64,000 nucleotides of DNA from Pseudohalocynthiibacter aestuariivivens (GCF_011040495.1 NZ_CP049037.1:2604001-2668000); one strand, 5' to 3'; shown: positions 26,825 through 36,841, counted from the first letter of the stretch. Notes: generated by a model from the sequence alone, not told the origin. A program made the numbers and translations.

Positions 26825-28369
26825 TTACGAGAACCACCAACGTTCAATCAGCAGGCCGCTGTCCATTTCCATGACAGTGCCAACGTCATCATGTGCCAGT
26901 TTCTCGTTATGCGCTTCGACGTGATTGGTAAAGATCGGGGCGATTACACCACCATCCTGACTGATCAGGCGCTGCATTTCGCCGTACATTTCGCGCCGTT
27001 TTGCATCGTCCAGTTCGGTCCGGGCGGCAACCAGCAGCTTGTCGAATGCCTCGTTGCCCCATTGGGTCGCATTCCACGGCACACCCGACAGATAGGATGA
27101 CGACAGGATCCAGTCCTCGGTCGCGCGGCCTGACGAATAGCTCGCGCAGAATGCCCGCTTGCGCCAGATGTCGCTCCAGTAGCCATCGCCGGGCACACGG
27201 TCCACCTCGACATTGATACCAGCGGGCGCTGCGCTCTCGCGGAACAGCACCGCCATATCCACGGCCCCGACAAAGGCACCATCAGAGGTGGCCAGATCAA
27301 CTGACAGATCCTCCATTCCTGCCTTTTTAAGGTGGAATCGTGCCTTGTCCGGATCATAGGGACGCTGGGCCAGATCGGGGTCGTGATACCGATTGGCCGG
27401 ACCGATGGGCTGGTCGTTACCAATCTGGCCGTGACCCACCAGTACCTTGTCCAGAATGCTCTGCCGGTCGACCGCGTATTTCAGCGCCTCGCGCACGTGG
27501 TTGTCCGTAAACGGGTCCTGTGTGGTGATCATCTGGAACATGAAATGCTTGGTGCCGGGCTGCTCGTTGATGACGACACCGGGGGCCGCGGATAGGCGCT
27601 TGAGCGTTTTGAGATCGGCCTGTGCGATGAAATCCACCCCCCCCGACAACAACGCATTCGACCGCGCCGCCGGATCAACCATGTTGATCAGCTCGATTGA
27701 ATCAAAATGCGCGCGGCTATCGCCCTTGAAATAGTTCGGGTTGCGCTTGGCCACGGCCCGCACGCCGGGCTCGAAGCTGTCAACCATGTAACCACCGGTG
27801 CCGATCCCCTGACCGATGGCATCCGAGGGCATCATGCACAGGTGATAATCAAACAGCAGGAACGCGAAATCGGCGTTGCCGCCATCCAGTGTGATCACGA
27901 CCGTATGCGGGTCGGGGGCCTCCATCGTCAGGATCGGATCGACGATCTGCTTGATCGGTGATTTCGAATCTTCACCGCGGTGATGGTCAATCGATGCGAT
28001 CACATCCTCTGCGGTAAAGGGCTTGCCGTTGTGAAACTCGACACCCTTGCGCAACTGAAACGTCCAGACTGCGGCATCTGGCGAGGCTTCCCAGCTTTCG
28101 GCCAGACCGGCGGTGACATTGCCATCGGCATCCACTTCGGTCAGACGGCTATAGACGGCACCTGACCCCAAAATGGCCATGAACAAATCGCTGAAGCTGA
28201 TCGGGTCGAAACTGTCTCCGGTATGGCCGCCGGGGATCGCAGCACGAAAGTGCCCCCCCTTCTGGGGTGTGGCCTGCGCCATGGAACCGCCAAAAGGACC
28301 TGCCGCAAGCGCCAGCGCGGCAGCGCCGGTCGTCTTCAGCAATCCACGTCTGTTCATCTGTCCGTTCAT
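26825..28369 (-). CDS. ABC transporter substrate-binding protein, oligopeptide (SBP_bac_5) family
   Basis: 514 residues with a twin-arginine signal peptide (MNRRGLLKTTGAAALALAAG, cleavage near AQA). The family motif around VWTFQLRKGVEFHNGKPFTA and DPHTVVITL is clear. Export by Tat suggests folding before export. AGGA precedes ATG 28369 by about 8 nt. Members of this family carry peptides but also opines, nickel, sugars and other compounds; the ligand is unknown. It is encoded between a dehydrogenase gene upstream and the permeases downstream. Confidence 0.92.
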   Translation of the reverse strand: MNGQMNRRGLLKTTGAAALALAAGPFGGSMAQATPQKGGHFRAAIPGGHTGDSFDPISFSDLFMAILGSGAVYSRLTEVDADGNVTAGLAESWEASPDAAVWTFQLRKGVEFHNGKPFTAEDVIASIDHHRGEDSKSPIKQIVDPILTMEAPDPHTVVITLDGGNADFAFLLFDYHLCMMPSDAIGQGIGTGGYMVDSFEPGVRAVAKRNPNYFKGDSRAHFDSIELINMVDPAARSNALLSGGVDFIAQADLKTLKRLSAAPGVVINEQPGTKHFMFQMITTQDPFTDNHVREALKYAVDRQSILDKVLVGHGQIGNDQPIGPANRYHDPDLAQRPYDPDKARFHLKKAGMEDLSVDLATSDGAFVGAVDMAVLFRESAAPAGINVEVDRVPGDGYWSDIWRKRAFCASYSSGRATEDWILSSSYLSGVPWNATQWGNEAFDKLLVAARTELDDAKRREMYGEMQRLISQDGGVIAPIFTNHVEAHNEKLAHDDVGTVMEMDSGLLIERWWFS

Positions 28370-28397
28370 GGGTGTTTCCTCCGAGTTGGTTGTTGCT

Positions 28398-29357
28398 TTA
28401 TTGATTTACTGTTGTTTGTTGATCGCAAAAATCCAGTACGTCCCGCGCATCCATCATCTTGTCGGGAAAGCCGCCACAGCGCAGTTCGACCCCGGTGGCA
28501 TCCTCCATCATCTTGACCACATGTGGCGTCCATGCGTCGGCGCCATATTTGGCCTTGGCTTCCAAAAACATCTGATCCATCAGCCCGGTGAACTTCAGTG
28601 GCACGTCATGTTCGCGTCCGAGTTCCATCATCAATCCCAGATCTTTGCATGCCAGACCCAACGTAAAGGAGGTGTCAAAGCTGCCATTCAGCACCACGGG
28701 CGCCACGCTTTCGAACTCTGCGCTGTTGCCCGAGCTGGCCTGAATGCCACGATAGGCCGCACCAAGATCCAGCCCGGCCCGCTTGGCCAGCATCAGCCCC
28801 TCGCCGAGGCCGATCAGGTTCACAAAGGCCAGCATGTTGGTGATGACCTTTAGCGTGGATGCGGCCCCAATGCCGCCCAAATGGAAGTTCGCTCCGCCAA
28901 ACGCTTCGATTGCCCCCTTGTGGCGTGCAATATCCTCGTCACTGCCGCCCAGCAACACCGTGATTTCACCACGTGCCGCGCGGTGCACACCGCCGGTGAC
29001 AGGGGCCTCGATGGTGCCCACACCGCATGTTTTGGCGAGCTCGGCAATGCGCATCAGCTCATGCACTTCGGTCGTGCTTGTCTCGATCCAGACACTCCCC
29101 GGCGACATGGCAGACAGCGCACCGTTCGGGCCGGTCATCACCATGGTTGAGATCTTAGGTGAGGTCAGGCAGGTGATCAGCCCGTCCACGTTCCGGGCGG
29201 CTGCCGCAGGATCGTCACACCATGTGGCGCCACGGTCCACCAGCTGCTCAGCCGCCTTTGGGTTCAGGTCATTCACCTGCAGTTCAAATCCGGCATCCAG
29301 CAGATTCGAAGCGATTTTTCCGCCCAGATTCCCCAGGCCGATAACCCCGTATTTCAT
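28398..29357 (-). CDS. 3-hydroxyisobutyrate dehydrogenase-family NAD(P)-dependent oxidoreductase
   Basis: 319 residues of the beta-hydroxyacid dehydrogenase family. VIGLGNLGGKIASNLLDAGF is the nucleotide-binding motif, APVTGGVHRAARGEITVLLG carries the substrate-binding TGG-x-x-A-x-x-G, and STLKVITNM supplies the catalytic Lys. AGGAAA lies 6 nt before ATG 29357. It is the first gene of the oligopeptide-type importer operon, so it probably oxidises the imported compound or a breakdown product. Specificity (hydroxyisobutyrate, tartronate semialdehyde or another) is not resolved. Confidence 0.88.
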   Translation of the reverse strand: MKYGVIGLGNLGGKIASNLLDAGFELQVNDLNPKAAEQLVDRGATWCDDPAAAARNVDGLITCLTSPKISTMVMTGPNGALSAMSPGSVWIETSTTEVHELMRIAELAKTCGVGTIEAPVTGGVHRAARGEITVLLGGSDEDIARHKGAIEAFGGANFHLGGIGAASTLKVITNMLAFVNLIGLGEGLMLAKRAGLDLGAAYRGIQASSGNSAEFESVAPVVLNGSFDTSFTLGLACKDLGLMMELGREHDVPLKFTGLMDQMFLEAKAKYGADAWTPHVVKMMEDATGVELRCGGFPDKMMDARDVLDFCDQQTTVNQ

Positions 29358-29588
29358 GCAATTTCCTTTAACGATAGGCGGGCAAACCCCCCAAGGGTAT
29401 CGCCACGTCAACGAACTTAGGTGGCGTTTGACGGATCAGTCCAACTAAGGTTTTACCCCTCAAAGCCAAAGTTTTTTGATCCATAGGTTCTGGACAGTGC
29501 GCCCTTGCGCGGCGTCTATGAGCAAAGGAAACAAGGGGCAGCGACGTGGTGAAAGACGCTGAATTTTTGCATCATCAAGGCCAACCTG

Positions 29589-31187
29589 ATGGAGCAGTAT
29601 GACTTTGTGATCGTCGGAGCAGGATCGGCGGGCTGTGTTCTGGCCCATGATCTGGGCGAGGGCGGCCGCAACCGTGTTCTGGTGCTGGAAAACGGACCGA
29701 CCGACCGGCATCCATTCGTCAAGGTGCCGCTGGGCTATGGTTTGCTGTTTTATGATCCGGCGCGTAACTATCGCCTCGCAACCTGCCCGGAGCCGGGTCT
29801 GGGAGGGCGCCAGCTGTATTATCCGCGTGGCAAAGCTGTCGGTGGGTCTGGGTCCATCAATGCGATGGTCTATTGTCGCGGCCTGCCGTCAGATTTCGAC
29901 GATTGGGAATCGCAGGGTCTACCGGGCTGGGGATGGGATGGCGTTAGACCTGTTTTTGATGCGCTGGAAGAGGCCACAACCGGCATGTCAGTGACCAATC
30001 CAACGCGGTTGCGCCACCCTTTTACCCGGCATTTCGCCAGCGCCGCGCGCGAGTTGGGTCTGCCCGACGATGCCGATTTCAACGGAACCACGCCCGAGGG
30101 GGCGGGGTTCTACCGTATCACCACGCGCAATGGGCGACGCCGTTCCTCTGCTGATACGTTTCTACGGCCCGCGCTGGCGCGGGGCAATGTGCGGCTGCTG
30201 ACGCATGCCCAAGTCGCCAGTATCACGGTGAAAGAGGGGCGCGCCACCGGCGTTAGTTATGTCCGCCATGGTAAGAGGTTTCACGCCACGGCCAGCCGCG
30301 CTGTCGTCATGGCAGCCGGGGCGATTCATACGCCGCAAATATTGCAGCTTTCCGGGATTGGTGATCCGACGCTGTTGCAACAGTTCGATATCCCCGTGCA
30401 ATTGGCCAACGACAATGTTGGTGCGCATTTGCAGGACCATCTGGCAGTAGGCTATTATTACCGTGCGTCCGAAAAGACGCTGAACAGTCAGTTGTATTCC
30501 CGGATGGCGCAGGCCGCGCAGGCGGTTCGGTATCTCGCGGCGCGACAGGGCCCGCTGGCCAACAGCGTCAATCAATATGGCGGCTTCCTGCGGAGCACAC
30601 CGAGCTGTGCCACCCCTGACCAGCAGCTGTATTTCAATCCTGCCACCTACACCGAATCCCGTGGCCGGAATGGTCCTGTGATTCAACCCGACCCCTTTCC
30701 GGGCTACACGCTGTCCTTTCAACCGACCCGACCGGCAAGCCGAGGTCATGTTCGTATAACCGCACCCAATATCGACACCGCGCCCGAGATTTCGCTAGGC
30801 GCGTTGAGTTGCGACACCGATCTGGCCGCAGTTCGGGCCGGCGGGCGGCTGATCGCTCAGTTTGTCCGAACCGATGCGCTGCGAAAAGTGACAGAATCCG
30901 CCACCGCTTGCTGTCCGAGCGCCATGACTGATGATGAGATCATCGCTGACTTTCGTGCCCGCGCCGGATCAGTCTTTCACCCATGCGGCAGCTGCGCCAT
31001 GGGTCCCGATCCGGCAAAATCGGTTGTTGGTTCCGACATGTCCGTGCACGGAATGCGCGGCCTGTTCGTTGCAGATGCATCGGTTTTCCCCTCGATCCCA
31101 TCGGGAAACATCAACGCTCCAACACTGATGGTCGCCCGCAAGGGGGCCGCACATATCCTGACTGCCACCAAAGGAAACCGCCCATGA
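29589..31187 (+). CDS. GMC-family FAD oxidoreductase (choline dehydrogenase-like)
   Basis: 532 residues of the glucose-methanol-choline oxidoreductase family. FVIVGAGSAGCVLAHDL is the FAD-binding motif, RGKAVGGSGSINAMVYCRG the first GMC signature, and AGAIHTPQILQLSGIG the second. FHPCGSCAMG carries the catalytic His, and the C-terminal NINAPTLMVARKGA has Asn where the second catalytic residue lies. No signal peptide is seen. It probably oxidises an alcohol to an aldehyde or acid. It is translationally coupled (4-bp overlap) to an enolase-superfamily enzyme. Confidence 0.92.
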   Translation: MEQYDFVIVGAGSAGCVLAHDLGEGGRNRVLVLENGPTDRHPFVKVPLGYGLLFYDPARNYRLATCPEPGLGGRQLYYPRGKAVGGSGSINAMVYCRGLPSDFDDWESQGLPGWGWDGVRPVFDALEEATTGMSVTNPTRLRHPFTRHFASAARELGLPDDADFNGTTPEGAGFYRITTRNGRRRSSADTFLRPALARGNVRLLTHAQVASITVKEGRATGVSYVRHGKRFHATASRAVVMAAGAIHTPQILQLSGIGDPTLLQQFDIPVQLANDNVGAHLQDHLAVGYYYRASEKTLNSQLYSRMAQAAQAVRYLAARQGPLANSVNQYGGFLRSTPSCATPDQQLYFNPATYTESRGRNGPVIQPDPFPGYTLSFQPTRPASRGHVRITAPNIDTAPEISLGALSCDTDLAAVRAGGRLIAQFVRTDALRKVTESATACCPSAMTDDEIIADFRARAGSVFHPCGSCAMGPDPAKSVVGSDMSVHGMRGLFVADASVFPSIPSGNINAPTLMVARKGAAHILTATKGNRP

Positions 31188-32389
31188 AACTGACCGATCT
31201 CGAAGTCTTTGTCGTTGGCAACCCTCCGCCGCATTTCGGCGGGCGTTACTTTATCTTTGTCAAGCTGACGACCAGTTGTGGCATTGTTGGCTACGGAGAA
31301 TGCTACGTGGCCACCTTTGGCCCGCATGTGGTCAAACACATGATCCACGATACGTTTCAGCGCTACTTTGAAGGCACCGACCCGCATCATATCGAGCGCC
31401 TCTGGAGGCGTGCGCATGGTTCTGGCTTCAGCCATCGGCCGGACGTTTCGATGATGGGGGTTTTCAGCGGGCTGGAAATGGCCTGTTGGGACATCATCGG
31501 CAAAGCGGCAGGGAAACCGGTCTATGAGTTGATCGGCGGGCGCGTGCATGACCGGCTGCGTGCGTACACCTACATTTATCCCGATGCACAGGACGCCATC
31601 CCACCTGCCGGTCAACGGGCCAAGGCTTATACCGATCCGCATGTCGCCGCCGAGCGCGCAGCACAGTATGTCGATGCTGGATTCACCGCGGTAAAGTTCG
31701 ACCCGGTCGGTCCCTACAGCGTATTCGATGGGCGTCAGCCTGATCTGCCATCGTTGGATCGGTCAGAGCAATTCTGCAAATTGATCCGAGAAGCCGTGGG
31801 CAGCCGCGCGGATTTGTTGTTTGGCACACACGGACAATACACCGTGTCCGGAGCCAAGCGCGTAGCGCGCATGCTGGAACGTTATGACCCGCTCTGGTTC
31901 GAGGAACCGACGCCGCCTGATATGCCCGAAGTCATGGCTGAAGTGGCAGCGTTTACGTCCGTTCCGGTCGCCACCGGAGAGCGTCTTTGCACCAAATTCG
32001 AGTTTGCCCGCGTACTGGAGGCCAAGGCAGCCACGATCCTGCAAATGAACCTGGGTCGCGTCGGCGGTATCCTTGAGGCGCGCAAGATCGCAGCCATGGC
32101 AGAGACGAAATACGCGCAAATCGCGCCCCACCTATATTGTGGTCCGCTTGTGGGGGCCGCCAACGTTCAGGTTGCCACTGCCACCCCAAATTTCCTGATC
32201 TTGGAGAGTATTGAGGACTGGGGCGGTTTCCACGCCGACATTCTGACGTCAAAAATGCCGTTCGAAGAGGGGCATGTGATCCCTCCTACTGCCCCCGGTC
32301 TAGGGGTCGAACTGAACGAGGAAGTCGCCCGCGCCCACCCCTATGACGGGACGTTGCTGCATCTGCAGATGTCGCCTGACCCGGCCTGA
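31184..32389 (+). CDS. Enolase-superfamily (mandelate racemase/muconate lactonizing) enzyme
   Basis: 401 residues with the N-terminal capping domain and TIM barrel of the MR/MLE group, galactonate-dehydratase-like. Metal ligand positions Glu240 (WFEEP) and Glu266 (ATGERL) are present, and APHLYCGP gives the general-base His. The first metal-ligand position, Asp in galactonate dehydratase (D-F-H-G), reads Gly214-Thr-His216-Gly, so His is kept but Asp is not. A subgroup with GTHGQ seems to exist, so this may be a family trait. Likely an acid-sugar dehydratase or racemase acting after the GMC enzyme; the substrate is unknown. Confidence 0.87.
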   Translation: MKLTDLEVFVVGNPPPHFGGRYFIFVKLTTSCGIVGYGECYVATFGPHVVKHMIHDTFQRYFEGTDPHHIERLWRRAHGSGFSHRPDVSMMGVFSGLEMACWDIIGKAAGKPVYELIGGRVHDRLRAYTYIYPDAQDAIPPAGQRAKAYTDPHVAAERAAQYVDAGFTAVKFDPVGPYSVFDGRQPDLPSLDRSEQFCKLIREAVGSRADLLFGTHGQYTVSGAKRVARMLERYDPLWFEEPTPPDMPEVMAEVAAFTSVPVATGERLCTKFEFARVLEAKAATILQMNLGRVGGILEARKIAAMAETKYAQIAPHLYCGPLVGAANVQVATATPNFLILESIEDWGGFHADILTSKMPFEEGHVIPPTAPGLGVELNEEVARAHPYDGTLLHLQMSPDPA

Positions 32390-32399
32390 TTTCCGGGCT

Positions 32400-33209
32400 T
32401 CAGCCAACCTGACTGTCGCGCCATTCAAGCGCGGCCTTCAGCCCGAGTTCTTTGCGGATGCGGTTGAATTCCATCCGTTCCGGCGATTCATCAGCCTCGA
32501 TCGCAATGCCAACCTCCAGCGCCTCGGCAAGTGCTTCTCGCATTCGGGCCAGTGCGTATGTCCGATTGATCGCTGCCTTGGTCATCTGTACCGATTTGGC
32601 CGAGGCGCTGGTGATTTGCTGGGCCAATGCCAGCGCCGCCTCCAGCGCATTGCCGTCAGGCACCACCCGGTTGAGCAACCCCATTTCGTGACACCGTGCC
32701 GCAGTGATCCGGTCATTTCCGGTCAGCAGGATTTCCTTGGCCTGCTTGGGACCAGTCACATAGGGCGCCAGCAACGCCACAATGCCGGACCCAAAGCGGA
32801 CCTCAGGTTCGCCGAACAACGTGCCCGCATCCGCCACAGCCAGATCACAGGCCATCAGGATCTCCATCGCGCCGGCGATACAGAACCCGTGCGCTGCCGC
32901 AATTGTCGGTTTGGGGCTGTTCCAGAACTGCATGATAAAGTCGAAATCGGTGGTCAGAGCCTTGCGCCACTGGTCCTCGCCGGAAATGCCCTTGGCAGCG
33001 CTTTCCTTCATGTCAAAACCGGCGGAAAAGCAACGCCCCTCGCCATGAACGACGATGGCCAATACCCGGTCATCTGCCTGAAACGCATCGATTGCCGCGT
33101 GTGTGCTGTCGATCAGGTCGGAATTGAACGCGTTCATAACCCGAGGGCGATTGAACGTCAGAATGCCCGTGCGCCCCTCGATGCGCGTTGTCACTGGTGC
33201 GTCGGTCAT
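32400..33209 (-). CDS. Enoyl-CoA hydratase/isomerase-family protein
   Basis: 269 residues of the crotonase fold. GRCFSAGFDMKES and AHGFCIAGAMEILMACDLAV form the oxyanion hole region. Glu at the second catalytic position is present in FGEPEVRFG, where hydratases carry Glu or isomerases vary. It is convergent with the enolase-superfamily gene (10 bp apart) and divergent from the acyl-CoA synthetase gene, so it may share regulation with the latter. It could hydrate an enoyl-CoA formed from the synthetase product. Confidence 0.9.
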   Translation of the reverse strand: MTDAPVTTRIEGRTGILTFNRPRVMNAFNSDLIDSTHAAIDAFQADDRVLAIVVHGEGRCFSAGFDMKESAAKGISGEDQWRKALTTDFDFIMQFWNSPKPTIAAAHGFCIAGAMEILMACDLAVADAGTLFGEPEVRFGSGIVALLAPYVTGPKQAKEILLTGNDRITAARCHEMGLLNRVVPDGNALEAALALAQQITSASAKSVQMTKAAINRTYALARMREALAEALEVGIAIEADESPERMEFNRIRKELGLKAALEWRDSQVG

Positions 33210-33372
33210 GTCGGCCTCTCTTTGATTTCTCGATCAGACCATAGCAATCCGCAACGCCCCCGACCCATCAAAAAAACAAGAGTCAGCCCCGCCGTTTTTC
33301 GAATGGTTTCATGTGGACGCCGGGTGCGAATTAACTCTTCATTGAAGTCGGATAGCGTGATGGATCAAAGTG

Positions 33373-35445
33373 ATGACAAGCCACAGATTGGATGCCTTGC
33401 TAAAGCCGCGCTCGGTCGCGATTGTCGGGGCGTCGGACAAGCCGGGCAGCAACGGCCATGCGATGGCGTCGATGTGCCCGCTGGACGGGTATGCCGGTGC
33501 GATCTATCTGGTGAATCCGCGCCTGACCGAGTTGGGCGGAACCCCCTGCTATCCTGATTTGTCATCGCTGCCGGAAACGCCCGAACATGTGGTGATCGGC
33601 GTTGCCAGCCGGTTTGTCGAGGCGATCTTGGATCAGGCGATCGCGCTGGGTGTGAAATCCGCGTCGATATTTGCATCATGCTATCTGGACGATGACGCAC
33701 AACCGGCTCTGCCACAGCGGATCACCGCCAAGGCGTACGCGGCGGGCATGGCGATCTGCGGCGCGAATTGCATGGGCTTTTATACACCGGGGCAGGGCCT
33801 TCGCATCGCCAGCATGTCGTCAGCGCCTGGTCTGCGTCAGGGTGGAATTGCATGGATTGCGCAATCCGGTTCTACCTTTGGCGCCCTGTCTCATAATGAC
33901 CGGCGGTTGGGATTTACCTTGTGCGTTTCTACCGGGATGGAATTGGTCACAACCGTCGCGGATTATATGGATTGGGCGCTGTGTCAGCCGGAAACACGGG
34001 TGATTGGGTTGTTTCTGGAAAGCGTCCGAAACCCTGCCGCCTTTGTCAAAGCGTTGGAGAAGGCCCGTGCTTCCCGCATTCCCGTTGTCGTACTGAAAGT
34101 CGGGCGCACTGAGAAAAGCGCACAGATGGCCGTGTCACACACTGGGGCGATCGCCGGGAATGACGCCGCCTACGAAGCAGTATTTCGCAAATATGGCGTG
34201 ACGCGCGTATCGGACATGGATGAAATGGCGGCGACGCTGGCGCTCTTTGATACGCCACGCGCAGTGCCAGAAGGGCAGCTTGGCGTCGTGAGCGATTCCG
34301 GCGGCGAGCGCGAAATGATCGTCGATCTGGCCGATGATATCGGTGTGCCGTTTGCGGCATTGGACCCATCGACCTGCACGGCCCTGGCGCAGCATCTGGA
34401 GCCGGGGTTGCATCCCGAAAACCCGCTTGATGCCTTCGGTACTCAGAGTGATCTGGTCAATCGTTTCGCTCATCTCACGGCGTCGCTGGCCAATGATCCG
34501 AATGTTGCGCTAGGCTTCTTTATGTCCGATCCGCGTGACGGATATGGCTACGCCGAGGATTATACTCGGGCTGTCATTGACGCCACTGCCATGACCGACA
34601 AACCGCTGGCGCTGGTCACGAATTATTCGATGACCGATGAAAGAGAACTGGCGCAAAAGTTAAAGGCGGCGGGGGTGCCACTATTGCGTGGTACGCAGAA
34701 CGCATTACGCGCCGCGCGGCATGTCATGGCGTACCGGGATTTTGTGGGACAACCCGAACAAACGTCAGGTGCGCTGCCGTCTGTAGGGAAATGGCGGCAG
34801 GCACTGGGCACTGGCGCAAGGTTGTCGGAACATGACGGGCTGGCGATGCTGGCAGAGTTCGGCATATCGTCACCGCGACTGGCACATGTGTCCGACGCAA
34901 CTGATCTACCCGCGGCACTGGACCAACTGCGCTTTCCGCTTGTGTTGAAATCAGCCGAGAATATCGCCCACAAGAGCGATGTCGGCGGCGTCGCGCTGAA
35001 CATTTCCGACATGGAGGGAGCGTCGGCCGCCTATGCAGAGATGGCCGCAAGGCTGGGGTCGCGCGCACTCTTTATGGAAATGGCACCCAAGGGTACCGAA
35101 CTGGCGCTTGGGGCGATCTGGGATGACAATTTTGGCCCCGTCGTCCTGATTTCAGCAGGCGGCGTGCTTATCGAACTCTTGGAGGATCGTATTGCGGCAC
35201 TTGCCCCCTTTGACGAAACAGAGGCGATGCGCCTGCTGACATCCCTGCGCGTATATCAAATATTGCAGGGAGTGCGGGGCCAGCCTGCCGCTGACTTGGT
35301 TGATCTTGCCGGGCAAGTCGCCTGTTTTTCCCGATTGGTTGCCGCGCTGGGCGACAGCTGTGCCGAGATTGATATCAATCCGATGATCTGTGGCGAAAAC
35401 GGTGCCGTAGCGGTGGATTGTCTTGCTGTAGGGCGTACCAACTAG
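33373..35445 (+). CDS. NDP-forming acyl-CoA synthetase (fused alpha-beta)
   Basis: About 690 residues in the acetyl-CoA synthetase (ADP-forming)/Pat-like superfamily. Domain order: CoA-binding (PRSVAIVGASDKPGSNGHAM at the N-terminus), succinyl-CoA-ligase-like domain with the phospho-His in VSHTGAIAGND, then an ATP-grasp domain (FPLVLKSAENIAHKSDVGGV) ending with EIDINPMIC. Alpha and beta parts are in one chain. Start is ATG 33373 or GTG 33370; the ribosome site is weak. It activates a carboxylic acid to its CoA thioester. With the divergent hydratase it likely serves acid catabolism. Confidence 0.9.
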   Translation: MTSHRLDALLKPRSVAIVGASDKPGSNGHAMASMCPLDGYAGAIYLVNPRLTELGGTPCYPDLSSLPETPEHVVIGVASRFVEAILDQAIALGVKSASIFASCYLDDDAQPALPQRITAKAYAAGMAICGANCMGFYTPGQGLRIASMSSAPGLRQGGIAWIAQSGSTFGALSHNDRRLGFTLCVSTGMELVTTVADYMDWALCQPETRVIGLFLESVRNPAAFVKALEKARASRIPVVVLKVGRTEKSAQMAVSHTGAIAGNDAAYEAVFRKYGVTRVSDMDEMAATLALFDTPRAVPEGQLGVVSDSGGEREMIVDLADDIGVPFAALDPSTCTALAQHLEPGLHPENPLDAFGTQSDLVNRFAHLTASLANDPNVALGFFMSDPRDGYGYAEDYTRAVIDATAMTDKPLALVTNYSMTDERELAQKLKAAGVPLLRGTQNALRAARHVMAYRDFVGQPEQTSGALPSVGKWRQALGTGARLSEHDGLAMLAEFGISSPRLAHVSDATDLPAALDQLRFPLVLKSAENIAHKSDVGGVALNISDMEGASAAYAEMAARLGSRALFMEMAPKGTELALGAIWDDNFGPVVLISAGGVLIELLEDRIAALAPFDETEAMRLLTSLRVYQILQGVRGQPAADLVDLAGQVACFSRLVAALGDSCAEIDINPMICGENGAVAVDCLAVGRTN

Positions 35446-35510
35446 CGGCTTGTTTAACTGAAAATTTGATACTAGCGTCTGTGATTGATCAATCCATTGA
35501 TGCATAGCAG

Positions 35511-36401
35511 ATGTCCAACAGTTACAAATTCCCGCCCCTGAAATGGCTGATGTCGTTTGAGGCAGCCGCGCGGCATATGAGTTTTACCGCCGCAGCCGAG
35601 GAACTTGGCCTATCGCAGGCGGCGGTCAGCTATCAGATCAAGTGTCTGGAAAGCATGATCAAGGCTCCGTTGTTCGAGCGCAAGCCGCGTAATCTACGTC
35701 TGACGGCGGTGGGACAGGCTTACCTGCCGCCCATTCGGCGTGCCTTTGACGAAATGTTCGCCTCGACTGCCGGTCTTTTCGGTAACCACGGTGAAAAGGT
35801 CGTCACAGTCCGCGTGGCAATCTCTTTCATGACCCGGTGTCTGGCCCCGGCGATGAAAGATTTCTATCGGCAGCATCCCGAGATCCGGGTAAATTTCTGG
35901 TCCTCAATCTGGGCCAACTCCGATGAGGCGGACGAGGCGGACATTGATATCCGGTTCGGTGCAGGAGACTGGACAGGCTACGATACCACGTTGCTTGCGA
36001 ACGACACAGCTGTTCTGGTCTCTAGTCCGGAAAATGCAAGCATGGTGCAACGAAGCGAAGATCTGGCAAACATCCCAGAGCGCATGATGATCAATGTCGC
36101 GGGCTATGATGATTTGTGGCGGCGTGCGTTGGTCCAGACCGACATACGTCCGGCGCTGGGCAAGGGGATCAGAGTGGATACCACCATTGCCGCATCAGAA
36201 CTGGTGGCGGCAGGGGCTGGTTTTGCGTTCTTGTCCAAGCTGTTTTCCCATAGCGATTTAGAGAGCGGTCGATTGGTCATGCCCGGCAATATCGAACTGA
36301 AAATGGAAAGGGCGCACTACCTGTTGCAGCCCAAGTCGCAAAAACGACCCGGCACCGAAGTCCTGATTTTCAAGGAATGGCTGTTGGCGCAACGATGGTA
36401 G
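35511..36401 (+). CDS. LysR-family regulator (GcvA-like)
   Basis: 296 residues. PPLKWLMSFEAAARHMSFTA and LGLSQAAVSYQIKCLESMIK are the winged helix-turn-helix, followed by a LysR effector domain. It lies 65 bp downstream of the acyl-CoA synthetase gene on the same strand and is convergent with the microcompartment operon (26 bp gap). It most likely regulates the synthetase/hydratase pair; control of the adjacent operon cannot be excluded. Confidence 0.9.
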   Translation: MSNSYKFPPLKWLMSFEAAARHMSFTAAAEELGLSQAAVSYQIKCLESMIKAPLFERKPRNLRLTAVGQAYLPPIRRAFDEMFASTAGLFGNHGEKVVTVRVAISFMTRCLAPAMKDFYRQHPEIRVNFWSSIWANSDEADEADIDIRFGAGDWTGYDTTLLANDTAVLVSSPENASMVQRSEDLANIPERMMINVAGYDDLWRRALVQTDIRPALGKGIRVDTTIAASELVAAGAGFAFLSKLFSHSDLESGRLVMPGNIELKMERAHYLLQPKSQKRPGTEVLIFKEWLLAQRW

Positions 36402-36427
36402 GCGCGGCGCTTAGAGCTATATGTGCT

Positions 36428-36841
36428 TCAGTATCGCTTGGCGAAAATGCCCCGGCGTTCATACACGTCTGCGGCCTCTTCGATGAACTTTGCCATCAGG
36501 TCCGCACCGTAATCGCAGCGCAGCATTTCTGCGCGTTCGCACAGGGATGAATGATCAGACCGGCCCGGACGCAGCATTTCATAAGTTTCCATCAGGACAT
36601 CCTGCGGAACGCTGACCAGTTCAGCGGCGCGGCGAAAATTGTCCGCCAGGGCGGGGCGGTTGTGGGCATCTGCGATCTCTGCCTGAACCCCTAACGCCTC
36701 TGCGGAAATAGCAAAATCGGCTGCCGTCACCTCGTCCTTCATAACGGCGTCGACAGTCAATTCTGACAGGGATTTTCCCGTCGGTGTCTTGATCAGGTCC
36801 GGCGCGTTCTCGGCAAGAGGATAGAGATCCTTGGCTGACAT
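36428..36841 (-). CDS. B12-dependent diol dehydratase small subunit (PduE-like)
   Basis: 137 residues. YPLAENAPDLIKTPTGKSLS at the N-terminus, FRRAAELVSVP in the middle and EAADVYERRGIF at the end are hallmarks of diol/glycerol dehydratase small subunits. It lies 4 bp after the fused large/medium subunit gene. The subunit forms the outer part of the adenosylcobalamin-dependent dehydratase. It has no N-terminal extension of the kind used for encapsulation. It is the last gene of the 15-gene microcompartment operon, or of a transcript that continues from it. Confidence 0.93.
   Translation of the reverse strand: MSAKDLYPLAENAPDLIKTPTGKSLSELTVDAVMKDEVTAADFAISAEALGVQAEIADAHNRPALADNFRRAAELVSVPQDVLMETYEMLRPGRSDHSSLCERAEMLRCDYGADLMAKFIEEAADVYERRGIFAKRY

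Noticed and set aside
25772..27100. A 442-codon plus-strand open frame rich in His, Asp, Gln and Arg
   Set aside because: It lies antisense to two ABC permeases with clear membrane segments and motifs, and its composition is that of a complement of hydrophobic codons.
32343..33557. A 404-codon plus-strand open frame
   Set aside because: It overlaps the enoyl-CoA hydratase gene in antisense and the starts of two other genes, and shows no recognisable domain.
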